DNA of 64,000 bases from Prorocentrum cordatum (GCA_963575745.1 CAUYUJ010007224.1:640001-704000); one strand, 5' to 3'; counted from the stretch's first letter, positions 53,888 to 63,445 are shown. Notes: generated from the letters alone by a model not told the origin. Program-made: numbers and translations.

Positions 53888-53950
53888 GCGCCCGCCGGCC
53901 GGGCCGCCTCGGCGAGCTGGGCAGCCCCGCCCTGCCGGTTCGGACATGGA

Positions 53951-54113
53951 ACGGCCAGGAGGAGGAGGAGGAGGAGGAGGAGGAGGAGGAGGAGGAGGAG
54001 CAGGATGTGGATGAGGAGGAGGAGGAGAAGGAGGAGGAGGAGGAGGAGGAGGCGGAGGAGGAGGAGGCGGAGGAGGAGGCGGAGGAGGAGGAGGAGGAGG
54101 AGGAGGAGGAGGC
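53951..54113 (+). repeat. (AGG)n tract
   Basis: AGG array with GCGG and GATG interruptions, giving poly-Arg or poly-Glu frames. Confidence 0.93.
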
Positions 54114-54574
54114 ATGTGCCGATCGTGCAGAAGCCTCTCGTCTTCCCCTCGGCCCACCGTTTCTTCTGCGGCTTGGTTCAGGGCCCTGCTTCCATCTTCT
54201 CGCGAGGACTGTCAGCATTTGAGGGGAATGTGGGGGAGGGAGGAAGTGACGCCATGATCCGCGCCCGCGCCGTCTGGGAACCAGATGCCCCGGCCATTCC
54301 CGGACGGCGCCGTCGCGACTCGTGACGGTATCAGGGCTACCGGGTTTGGGGGGAGGCTCCAGGATTGGTGGTCCGTAGTACCGTTGGACGTCTGTGGGTT
54401 TTTTTTGTTGGAGTGGGAGGGGCTCTCGGGGGAGGGGGGTCGGGGGCCTTGAGGGGATGTCCTCGGGGGCGCCTTCCTCGAGTTGGCGATCAGGAGGATG
54501 GGGATGAGGACGGAGCAGCGGGAGGAGGACGGAGGCAGGCAGGGAGAGAGAGGAGGAGGAGGAGGAGGAGGAGG
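54114..54574. other. No gene recognised; short (GGA)n at 54,550-54,577
   Basis: G-rich flank of the retrotransposon fragment. The retroelement similarity starts directly after the GGA run, which may mark its 5' truncation point. Confidence 0.4.
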
Positions 54575-54904
54575 CAGGCCCTGCGGGCCGCAGAGCGATT
54601 GGTCACCCGACTCCAGGAACTGCACGGCGCCGGACTCGGGCCGAGGGAGAGCTTCTGACTGCTCCAAACCTACAGCAAAGGCTGCGTCACGCACCTGCTG
54701 CGCGCAAGCTACGAGGACGGGGTCTGGCTCACCAGGCTCGACAGGACACTCACACAGTTTGTGGAGGACTTCCTGGGCGACGCCCTCGACGACGACTGGC
54801 GGGCGCAATGCTTCCTCTGGTTGACCGACGGGGGCCTCGGGCTTGCCTCGGCCGCGCAAGCGGCTGCCGCCGCCTACCTGGGGCCAGGTACACGGCGGAG
54901 ATAG
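54575..54904 (+). pseudogene. Non-LTR retrotransposon reverse transcriptase, C-terminal (thumb) fragment
   Basis: One frame reads QALRAAERLVTRLQELHG, then after a TGA at 54,656-54,658 continues LLQTYSKGCVTHLLRASYED. After DRTLTQFVEDFLGDALDDDW it reaches TDGGLGLASAAQAAAAAYLG. The order LL..C....HLLR, an acidic stretch, a W, then GGLGL.SA...A.AYL is typical of the end of LINE-type reverse transcriptases. The in-frame TGA and the missing polymerase core mean it is a dead, 5'-truncated copy. The frame ends at 54,902-54,904 while coding-like sequence continues in another frame. Confidence 0.6.
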
Positions 54905-55863
54905 AGGTCCACATCGCCGATCACGGGGCCAGGGGTTGCTGGCCAACGTCGGCGCTCGAGGACCTCGACTTCGGCATGCTTGAGTGGGGAGCCAGCGAGA
55001 CCAGCACCGCGGCAGGGGGCCCCCCGGGCGCGGCGGCAGCAGCGGTACTGATAGTGTCGGCCGCGGCGGCGGTCTCGAGCGCGGCGGAGCGTGGAGGCGC
55101 CGAGCCCGTGCGGAAGCGGCTTGCGGCTGCAGCGTCGGCAGGCGCCCGCGGCCGCGGTTTGGCCGGCAGCCCAGCCGCCGCAGCGCCAGCAGCCGATCGA
55201 CACGTGGCTCGACGGATCCAGGCTCCGCCAGCGGTGGGCGACAACGCTGTCTTCGGACTGCCGCCGCCGACTGGTGGGGAGCCGTGGCAGGTCCGAGGCC
55301 ACCAGCTGATGATGGGGCGCGTCGAGGGCGAAGCTGGCGAGTTCCTCGCATGCACCACGTGCTTCATGTATGCGCGGACGCCCAAGATGCGCTGGCGCGG
55401 GCTCCGCGACGCGCGCGCAGGGGCCGCCGCCAACAGAGCTCGCAAGGGCTCGAGGGCGCAGGCGCACAACGACTTCGAGCGCGGCCTGCTGCCTGGGACC
55501 CAACCGAAGAAGTCCTTCGGAGCGCTCGTGGCGCCGACGGCCGCGGCGCGGAGCCGCTGGGCGGAGAAGCTCGGGCTGGCGGCGGACGGCGACCTGGCCG
55601 AGAGCGCATCCGCGAGCGCCAGCGCGGAGCAGGGCGCCGCGGGCGAGCGGCTTGCCAAGCGCCAGAGGACGGCCACTGCGGCCGCAGGAGGGGGCACTGG
55701 TGCCAGCGCAGCCGACGGCGTTCTCATCCTGCCGCCCGCGGGATCTGTGGCAGCTGCCTACGGCTTCGCCTCGGTCGGGGAGGCGCGAGCCCGCGGGGGC
55801 GGCGCGCCAGGCGAGGGCGGACGTTGCGGCGGCCTTCGCGCGGGGCTAGCGCCGTGCCATTGA
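54883..55863 (+). pseudogene. Retrotransposon tail with CxxC...H-type knuckle
   Basis: A second frame, open to a TGA at 55,861-55,863, continues YTAEIEVHIADHGARGCW, an Ala-rich linker, then PWQVRGHQLMMGRVEG, FLACTTCFMYA and LRDARAGAAANRARKG. The GHQL, CTTC (55,351-55,362) and following basic region resemble the zinc-binding tail seen after reverse transcriptase in some dinoflagellate LINE-like elements. It overlaps the preceding fragment in a different frame, so one frameshift separates them. The remainder is Ala-rich with KRQRT. A second short intact ORF is the alternative. Confidence 0.48.
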
Positions 55864-56149
55864 ATTCACCACGGGCATGTTGCCCTTGCAGAAAGACGAA
55901 AGTGCCCCCACCGTATCATGCATCCTTATTCTATGGGTCGACTGCACTGTGTGCCTGGCCAGATCTCTCTGCCCTCGCACTGCTGGCTGGCAGGGCGCGG
56001 CGCTCGCCCTGATCTCCTGGGCCCCGAGGGTGGTATTAAATTCCCCGCCCCATCCCCCTCCTCCTCCTCCTCCTCCCCCTCCTCCTCCTCCTCCTCCTCC
56101 TCCTCCTCCTGTTTTTCCTCGTCCTCCTCGGAGGATAAAACATGATGTC
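55864..56149. other. Retroelement 3' flank and (CCT)n at 56,053-56,123
   Basis: No poly-A or tail repeat marks the retroelement end. The pyrimidine tract gives poly-Glu on the minus strand. Confidence 0.5.
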
Positions 56150-57360
56150 TTGAAGCCCTCTTGGGGCGCTCTTGGGGCCCTCGTGGGGCCATCCTGGGCC
56201 TGTCTTGGGGCTGTCTTGGGCCGTTTGGGGCCGTCTTGAGGCCTCAAGAGCCCATCCTTTCAGGGGCGCCCCAGGGCTGCCACGGGGCCGTTTTGGAGGC
56301 TTCTTCGGCCGTGTCGAGCAGAAGGAAGCGCAGACGGATGAAGACGCCAATTGTTGTTCAAAAGTTGTAAGGAAGCCGATCTTCGGGACGTACGTGGTCA
56401 TCTTGTTGTCCGCCTCGGAAACTGTGTTGGCTGCGTCCTGAACCGACTTAGGCCACTGTCAGCCGTGTTGAGGCCATCGTGGGCCGTCTTGGAGGCATCT
56501 TGGGCCTTCTTGGCGGCCCCAGTGGCTTGCCTCGGTCGTCTTGGAAATTCGGGACCGCGGGCCGCGGATTCATCGTTTTTGCATGAAATCGGCATCGGGA
56601 GCGCGGGCCCGTGTTTTATGTAATCGCTTTGCACATTTCGCCGGTCCGCACTGTGCCATCGCAGGCGTTTGCCTGCGCGTTCGTGGCCTCTTGGGGCCTT
56701 TCAGGGGCCGTTTGTTGAGCTCCCCGATGGGGCACGAAACGCTGCACTGGGTGGGGGAGCCTCTTAGAGTTTTTTCTTGGGCCTCTTGGGGGCCTCCAGG
56801 GGCCTCCTGGGTTCTCTTGGGGGCCTCTTGCGACCTCCCGGGGGCATCTTGGGGCGGAAGGCTCGAATTGGTGGTCCATGTTCACCCTTTTGGGGCCGTC
56901 TTGGGGCCCTCTTGGGCGATCTTGGGCGCATCTGGGGCCGTTTGGGGGCCCTCTTGGACCGTCTTGGCGCCCTCTCGGGGGCCTCTCGGGCCATCTTGGA
57001 GCGGTCTTGGGGGCCTCTTGGGCCGTCTTTGAGCGTCGGGGAGCCGAACAGATGAGAACACCAAAACCCTTCAAACATCGTAGGGTAATCAATTGTATTT
57101 ACTTCATGGGGCCTTTTTGAAAGGCTTCTTCGAGGCCTATAGGTAGCCTCTTGGGGTGTCTTGAACGCGTTGTGGGCCGTCTGGAAGCCATCTTGGGCGT
57201 CTCGGGTCGACTGTGCCATCGCTAGCGTTTGGGGGCCTCTTTGGGGCCTCGGGGGGCTTCTTGGGGGCCTCTTGCGGGGTTCTGTTGGCGGCCTCTTGGA
57301 ACCTCGTAAGGGGCTCTTTGAGGGCCTCTTGGGGCCTCCTAGGCGCCTCTTGTGGCCGAG
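56150..57360 (+). repeat. Degenerate GGCCTCTTGG/GGCCGTCTTGG array, ~1.2 kb
   Basis: GGGGCCGTCTTGG, GGGGGCCTCTTGG and GGGCCATCTTGG phrases repeat throughout. Modules match the minus-orientation arrays at 32.7-34.3 kb (compare 57,020-57,070 with 33,010-33,045). Frames of 80-257 codons across it are repeat-driven. Confidence 0.7.
56712..56762 (+). repeat. Single diverged unit of the 77-bp satellite
   Basis: GAGCTCCCCGATGGGGCACG then AAACGCTGCACTGGGTGGGG corresponds to the core of the 44.8-46.8 kb satellite unit with only a few differences. It lies inside the GGCCTC array, next to GGGGCC phrases that resemble the rest of the unit. Confidence 0.85.
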
Positions 57361-58742
57361 GGCGCGGACCCGTGTCTTATCAGGGGTCACGGCCTCGGAG
57401 GCACGGACCGATGCTGTTTTGCACAGGCCCGTGGCCGCGGGAGCGCGGAACTCTCATGTGTCCGCACGGGGGAGCCATCGTGGCATCGGGAGGGGGGGGG
57501 GGGGGCGACGCACACAGACCTCCACGAGCATGCCGGGGCGGGCCCCCCACGGAGGAGCTGCGAACGCGCACCCCGCCCGAGGGCACATCGGATCATCCTG
57601 CCGCACACCTCGGCCGCGCCGGGAGGCACGCGGGCGGCCAGAGGCGCAGGCTCCGTGCCGCATCCCACCGGGGCGGCGGGCGCTCCCGCGCGCCCTCCCG
57701 CGCCGCGTCCCATCGGGGGGCGGCTGGAGGCACCCTTTTTGTCACGAGATGGCGCCCGTTGGCAGGGCGCCTCTGGCGATGGGCCCTTCGCGGGCGGCTC
57801 CCTGGCCGTGGAGACCGCCGTGCCCCGCGCCTCAGGACGCCGGAGCGGAGCCGGCGCTGACTGAGCGTGCCGTGTCGGAGCGCTCCCGTGCGGCGTGCCC
57901 CGCGGCAGAGCGGTGGCGCAAACGAGGAAAATAAGGAAATGATGAGGATGCTGATGATGATGATGATGATGATGATGAGGAGGAGGAGGAGGAGGAGGAG
58001 GAGGAGGAGGAGGAGGAGGGGGAGGAGGAGGAGGGGGCGGGCGAGCGGGCGGGGCTTCGGCGGCCGACGATCGCGGATTACCTCCCCACTCTTCCTCCTG
58101 GTGGTGGTGGTGGTGGTGCTGGTGGTGGTGGTGGTTGCAGTGTCGGTTGCCGGCAACCGATCTCGCTAATGCGTCCGCTTTGCTCCCAGACCCATCCCTG
58201 GTCCAGGGGCCAGACGAAGGGAACACCAGGGATGCGCGCTAGGCACAGCAGCCAGGGCAATGGCACCCTGCTGCTTTCACTCTTGAGGAGGAGGAGGAGG
58301 AGGAGGAGGAGGAGGAGGAGGTGGAGGAGGAGCAGGACGAGGAGCAGGAGCAGGAGCAGGAGGGCAAGGAGTAGGAGGAGGACGGGGGCGCAGGCTCTGC
58401 GCAGCCACTTCGACGTGAAGGACGACGGCGCGATCGGTGCGATAAGCTGGCGCCGCCGCCGCTCTTCCTGGGGGGGGGCCGTTTTGTGCTGCCGCCTCGG
58501 GCCCTCCGTTTTTGCGCGCGTTGTGAAGACATCTTGGCGGACGCTGTCTCTTTATGTTGTTAGTGCTGTTAGTTTGTATCAATTCTGGCTCCGTGGAGGG
58601 GAGGGGGCGGGGCTTGCCGGGCTCTGGGCCGTCAAGACGGTGCAGCCAGAGAACGAGAAGTTCGTCTCACGAGAAGGGGCTCCCAGACCTCCTGGGGGCC
58701 ACGTCGTGAAAGAAGGACGGCGTCGGATGCCTGGGAAGCCCA
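57361..58742. other. No gene recognised; (GAT)n and (GGA)n at 57,946-58,035, GGA at 58,283-58,330
   Basis: GC-rich frames on both strands (up to 279 codons) are repeat-influenced. GCATCCCACCGGGGCGG and GCGTCCCATCGGGGGGCGG form a short direct repeat near 57,660-57,725. Confidence 0.4.
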
Positions 58743-58982
58743 GTCAAACAGTGGCGAAACGTCCTGGCTCGCCTTCCGGCCTACGAAACAATGTTCTATG
58801 AACCTTTTGTGGTTCGCACGAAATGTTCTAAGAGCATTTCTGGCTGAGACTATTTTGTTTTAACATATCGGGCTTAATTATGTTCTAAGAACATTGTTTC
58901 TGTCTTAGAACATTTTGGGGTTTTAAGAACGTTTCGTGGTAGGCCTATAGGAATGCCGGGACGGTCGGTCCCTGCTCAACCC
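58743..58982 (+). mobile_element. Small inverted-repeat element, family B copy 4 (best preserved)
   Basis: GTCAAACAGTGGCGAAACGT, then GTGGTTCGCACGAAATGTTC (from 58,809), GGCTGAGACTATTTTGTTTT, ATGTTCTAAGAACATTG, and the right end AAGAACGTTTCGTGGTAGGC, which is the approximate inverse of the left core. It is followed by GCCGGGACGGTCGGTCCCTG as in copy 3. Confidence 0.7.
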
Positions 58983-59060
58983 AGTTGGGGGGGGGACGAC
59001 TCCGGGGGTTGGCAAGTTCGCCCTGTCTTCGGATCAGCCGTACTTTGGTCGATTTTCCTA

Positions 59061-59492
59061 CTTAGAGATTAGTTTTGGAAACGCACACCGAACGATGCGA
59101 GAAAGTAGGGCGGACAGATCCGCCTCAGAGAAGAGGGGAGGGTCTTGCCGCACATGCAGCTCGGCGGAAACGGCGACGGCAAAGCAGGGCGGACATCGAC
59201 ATCGAAGGAAGGCCTGACGAGTATCGGGTGAGGGCGTCTGCCCTACCTACGGAATCGCCTAATTTACGGCGGATCCGACGTCAGGCTCGGGTCACGTGTG
59301 GCCCCTCGGCGTCCTGGCCGCCCGTGGGGCGCTCCAGAGAGGTCCTTCCTTTGATGTCGATGTCCGCCCTGCTTTGCCGTCGCTGTTTCCGCCGAGCACC
59401 CCTTGCGGAAAAGCCCTCCCCTCTTCTCGGAGGCGGATCTGTTCGCCCTATTTCTCCGCATCGTTTGGGTGCATTCCCCAAACAGATCTAAG
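59061..59492. mobile_element. Foldback element with ~150-bp inverted arms
   Basis: Arms at 59,061-59,214 and 59,345-59,492 are near inverse over their length (for example AGCAGGGCGGACATCGACAT against ATGTCGATGTCCGCCCTGCT, and CGAACGATGCG against CGCATCGTTTG). About 130 bp separates them. The outer ends begin CTTAGA on both sides. No target duplication was apparent. Each arm can be read inward or outward with a similar Arg-rich peptide, which is a consequence of the inversion. Confidence 0.75.
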
Positions 59493-59571
59493 CAGGGCAA
59501 TCGGCCGAACCACGGCAGCTCCGAAGTCGTGGCAGGGCAACGTGAACGAAGCAAAAAGACGAGGTCATCTG

Positions 59572-59672
59572 CGCCGACATTGGCGCGCAAGCTGCTCGCA
59601 TAAGGTCGCGCGGAAGTTCCCTCGCTTCCAGCGGAGCGTGCCGCGCTGGCGGCCCGCGTAAGCCACCGCGCA
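59572..59672 (+). repeat. Dispersed repeat shared with 4,357-4,432
   Basis: GCCGACATTGGCGCGCAAGC, GTCGCGCGGAAG and CCCGCGTAAGCCACCGCGC, in the same order as at 4.36 kb. Confidence 0.55.
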
Positions 59673-59687
59673 GGGTCGCTGTGAGCA

Positions 59688-59820
59688 TGTTGTTTGACTC
59701 TGGCAAGTTTACTTGCATGGGCGGGGGGGGGGCTGAACATGGAGCAAGCCGCAATCGACTTGCACGTGCGGAAATCACACGAGCCGAAAGGCACTTGCAC
59801 GCTAGTAGTCGCTTCAAGAG
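59688..59820 (-). repeat. Dispersed repeat family D, copy 2 (inverted)
   Basis: Reverse complement of 8,650-8,777, including the mononucleotide run in the middle. Confidence 0.65.
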
Positions 59821-60097
59821 TTCGAAGTGGAGCGAGAGGGGGGGGGCGCCACGCCATGCAAGTAAGCTTGCCTGCGGTATTTTTAACATTTGTTTGCGGC
59901 CAGCCCTGGCCCAAAAGGGGGGGCACTGCGCGTCCGCTGGTGCTGAAGCTGCGAGAGCTGGGCAGCACTCCAGCGTCTCGACACGTCCAGGCGGCGCGCT
60001 CTGGGGGGCCATCTCGAGGCCACTGCGGGCCGTCTCCCCGGGGGCCCCGCGGGCAGCACGCAGAGACGCAGGGGCACGGGGCCCGCGCCCCAGCGGG

Positions 60098-60216
60098 CCG
60101 CGCCGCATCGCCGGTACATCGGCGGCGTCGGCGACGCGTCGCCGCCGTCGGCGTGGGAGACATCGGGCTCGGCATCGAGCCGCTTCGCCGATGCGTCAGC
60201 GATGCATGGCGCTGCT
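60098..60216 (-). repeat. CGCCGATGCAT-type repeat, inverted copy
   Basis: Read on the minus strand it contains GACGCATCGGCGAAGCGGCT, CGATGCCGAGCCCGATG and CGGCGATGCGGCGC, parallel to 62,431-62,580. Confidence 0.5.
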
Positions 60217-60649
60217 CTGACCCCGTGCGCTCGGACCCCTGCCTGGGAGGCCTGGGCGAAACCGGCCGCGTGCAGCCGGTGTCCCCTCGACGGAGCAAGC
60301 ATCGCATGTTCTTCTTACGGCTCCGTTGCTCGTTCGTATCCTTCTGCAGACAGTACTACGGAATTTGCAGGCTCGAATCCCGGCCGAATCGTAAAAACAG
60401 TTTGGTGGTCAATCGCATGAGCTGCGCATACGTTCAGTTGGAACGGTTCGATTTGCATGTTGCACTGATGACGCGAACGAACTGTCAGAACGACGCAGCG
60501 TTGGAGCGAGTCATGGGGAATTAGGGGAGGCCGAGGGCACCGACGCATCTCCACTCGAGCCTCAGAGGGTCACTCGCGCAGTCTGGAGGCAGCCCTGAGG
60601 CATCGGGGCCCTGGGCGAGTTCGATGTCCAGACCTTCCGGGGTAGAAGG
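60217..60649. other. No gene recognised
   Basis: AGGCTCGAATCCCGGCCGAA near 60,370 resembles a tRNA B box, but no cloverleaf can be drawn. Otherwise unremarkable. Confidence 0.4.
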
Positions 60650-60945
60650 AGGGAGAGGGGGAGGGAGGAGGAGGAGGAGGAGGAGGAGGAGGAGGAGGAG
60701 GAGAAGGAGGAGGAGACGCAGAGAGCAGAGTTTTTGGAAGAGTAAGATGAGGATGAGGAGGAGGAGAAGGAGGAGGACCGTCTCCAGGAGGAGGAGGAGG
60801 AGGAGGAGGAGGAGGAGGAGGAAGAGGAGCGGGAGGAGCCGATCAGGGGGAGGAGGAAGAGGCGGAGAAGATCTGGAGGAGGACGATGGACGAGGAGTTT
60901 CGAGGAAGTGAAGGAAGTGGAGGTGGAGGAGGAGGTGGAGGAGGA
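60650..60945 (+). repeat. (AGG)n tract with interruptions, ~295 bp
   Basis: AGG array with GATGAGG, CAGAG and GTGGAGG interruptions. It gives poly-Arg or poly-Glu frames. Confidence 0.92.
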
Positions 60946-60953
60946 GCCCCCAG

Positions 60954-61148
60954 CCGGCGCGAGCCGCGACACGGAGGCCGAGCAACGTGCGCCAGAAGCT
61001 CGCCAGGGAGTCCCTGGACTTCGTGACGCCTCCTGGCACCGCCTGGGTCAATGGAGCTTACACGCGGGTGAAAGGCAACGTGGATTCGCGGCGAGTCCCG
61101 CTTCCGTACAGAATCGGCGCGCGCCTTCGCCGAAGCGAGCGGCATTGA
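60954..61148 (+). CDS. Candidate 3'-terminal exon, product unknown
   Basis: After a GGAGCCCCCAG acceptor the frame reads PARAATRRPSNVRQKLARES, then LDFVTPPGTAWVNGAYTRVK, GNVDSRRVPLPYRIGARL and stops at TGA 61,146-61,148. Composition is balanced and most codons end in G or C. An overlapping frame (60,908-61,234) is also open but less natural. No family was recognised and no upstream exon identified. Confidence 0.3.
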   Translation, partial: PARAATRRPSNVRQKLARESLDFVTPPGTAWVNGAYTRVKGNVDSRRVPLPYRIGARLRRSERH

Positions 61149-62227
61149 CGCCATACGCATTTCGGGTCGCACTTCCCCCGATCCGTGGATCTGGCGCCCG
61201 CTCAACAGATCCGTGGATCCCTAATCCATGTTAGCGTGTGCCCGACTGGGGGCCTCCTCCCTGGAGGAGGACTCCTGGCTCACGTGACGAGGGTCAGCGC
61301 TAACGAGGATTAGCCACCCCCCCCGGATGACCTGGGTTTGGGGGCCGCGTGGGGCCGATTTCCCCTGTTCGCCCTCCGCTGACCCGGGTTTTTGGGAGTT
61401 ACTGAGCGGCCGGCCGGGTTTCGCGACGGGGCTTTTGTCGACCAGGGTTTGAGCTGACCCGGATTGGTGCGTCCTCGAAGGATACGGGGGTCCCAGATTC
61501 GTGGCCTCCCCCGCGGAGAAGAATGCTTAAAGAGATGTTCAGGGACGCTTTTTGTCGTCCCCATGGCGCCCAAAGGCGCGCAGCGTGGACGTAATGCAAT
61601 TCGCCTCTGATGGTGCTGCTGGACACTATTGGTCGCCATTGGGCGCTATTTGACGGCTATTCTGCGTGACCAGTCGCTACTCAGTGCTATTTCGCTACTT
61701 GTCTCGATTTAGCGAAATTAGGCGCTATGCGGCTAGATACCCTCAACCCGAGACGAGCGGGAGCTTCCGCGACATCTTATCTAAGGATTGGGGGTCCCAG
61801 ATTCGGCACGCAGGAAACAGGTACCGAAAACATGCGACGAAGTCGGACAGCAGTTCCTGCTCATTCTGAGCAGGGTTTGTGTCCGGGTTTGGGGGGGGGT
61901 CTTGCAGGCTCTTAGGCTTAGGGCCTGTGTCCGGGTTTATTCTGGAAGTGCTGCAGTGCACTCTTTTGTTCGTGCCGCCGTCTGGAAAAATTGGTTTGGA
62001 GGGATGTTGGGTGTCCGGGTCTAGCGTCGCCGGGTTTGTGGGGCCCTGGACCATGGAAGGGGTCGAGAGCTCTGGGGCCGCGGATTGAAACACAACGTCG
62101 TCGGACGCCGGAAGCGCTCGGGGGTCCCAGAACGGTGCGGCCAGAGGCCGTGCGGCGACGTCGAGTTGCCGAGAGACCTAAGCGCACAGTCGGCCAGCGC
62201 ACAGTTTTTTGGGACCCTGGAGTCTGG
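61149..62227 (+). repeat. CCGGGTTT-rich degenerate repeats, no gene recognised
   Basis: GGGTTT preceded by CC, CCG or CAG recurs at least eight times from 61,328 to 62,036. GGGGGTCCCAGATTCG occurs at 61,485 and 61,788. CGCTATT words cluster at 61,625-61,735. The 9.3-kb dispersed repeat recurs at 62,050-62,110. Confidence 0.5.
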
Positions 62228-62393
62228 GCTGAAATCGGGCGCGTCTCTCTGCGGGGGGAATACTCCAAAGTAGTCGAAATATAGTCCAAGGAGTATGTTT
62301 TGATGATTTTTGGCCATCTTTGAAAATTTGCTGCTGTTTTTATACTTGTCATCCACAGTCCGCCTGTGGGAGGACACGCCCGACCTAAGTCTA
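62228..62393 (+). mobile_element. Small TIR element, family A copy 5
   Basis: The left end GCTGAAATCGGGCGCGTC and the inverse of the right end GACTTAGGTCGGGCGTGTCC are related. The right half has the family words ACAGTCCGCCTGTGGGAGGA. The interior has TAGTC twice and is T-rich. About 166 bp. Confidence 0.65.
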
Positions 62394-62430
62394 GGCTTCC
62401 TAGATGTGGTCGAAGTAGACGGGGTCGACG

Positions 62431-62580
62431 GGTCGCGCCGCATCGCCGATGCATCGGCGGTGCGGCTCGATGCGGAGCCCGCTCTTCTCCACGCTGACGC
62501 CGCCGATGAGTCGCCGACGTCGGCGATGCATCACCGATGCATCGCCGATACCTCGGCGATGCATTGGCGATGCGGCGCGC
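62431..62580 (+). repeat. CGCCGATGCAT-type repeat
   Basis: CATCGCCGATGCATCGGCGG, CGATGCGGAGCC, CGACGTCGGCGATGCATC and CCTCGGCGATGCATTGGCG are overlapping palindromic words. The relative at 60,098-60,216 is inverted. GCTCGATGGAGG-type units follow three times (62,593-62,630). Confidence 0.65.
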
Positions 62581-62630
62581 TCCCTCTAGGAGGCTCGATG
62601 GAGGTCTCGATGGAGGCCTCGATGGAGGAG

Positions 62631-63445
62631 CTACACCGGCTCACCACACGGCGTGGCCTGCGCACCGCTGCTGGGCCCCCGAGAGGAAGGTGCATTAAGT
62701 CTGCTGTCTGCGGATCTCTCGGGCCGGGATCCCCGGTGGGCGGGATCGAAAGTGGCCCTTCCTCCGCGAGGGTTTGAAGCTTCGGGAGCACGCGTCCCCG
62801 TCCCTGGCCATCTCCCGCCTCCTCTTCCTCCTCCTGCCCCTCTCCTGCCTCCCTGCCCGCCTTCGCCTTCTCCCCCCATCCACCCCGAGCGTTGATACCA
62901 CATGCTGCTTTTTTGTTTTTTCTGCATTGCTGCAAGACGTTGCGCTTGCTCTGCGCCCTTCCTGCGCCGCCCTGGGCCGCCCCCCGTCGCCACGACGGGG
63001 CCTTCCTCGCGGGAGCCCTTGGCCAGAGGCAGCCCCCCGGGACGGGGCCTGGACGTCGGCCTCGTGCCGCCCGACCCCTGCCGAGGTCCGCGTCGCCCTC
63101 GTCCATCGTGCCCCCTCCAGGCGCCGCGGCCCGAGCCCCACCTTCTGCCCTGTGCTCCTCCCTTGTGGCTCCCCAGACACTGCTCGCGTCGTCAAACAGC
63201 TCGCGGCGCGGAAGGCGTTTGTCTACTTGCGGCCTCCCGGGGCCTTCGTCGGGCCCACGCACCATCTGCAAACGATCCGGGATGACAAACCGGCCCGGGG
63301 AACGGGGTCGGGACTTCCGGGGACCCTGTGCTGAAAACATCCCGACGACGCGTAGCCGCGCGGCAGCAAGGATACTAAGAAGATATCGCTGACGTCGTCG
63401 GACGTATCCCAGCGAGGCGCGGCTACGGTCTCGAACTTCGGCTTA
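62631..63445. other. No gene recognised
   Basis: A plus-strand piece after a CTTGTGGCTCCCCAG tract (63,180-63,300) and an overlapping minus-strand frame (63,340-62,531, 269 codons) both look partly natural, so neither can be chosen. Middle part is CT-rich. Confidence 0.25.

Noticed and set aside
60330-60395. Possible tRNA (CTCGAATCCC word)
   Set aside because: Arms do not pair as a T stem, no A box at the right distance and no acceptor stem.
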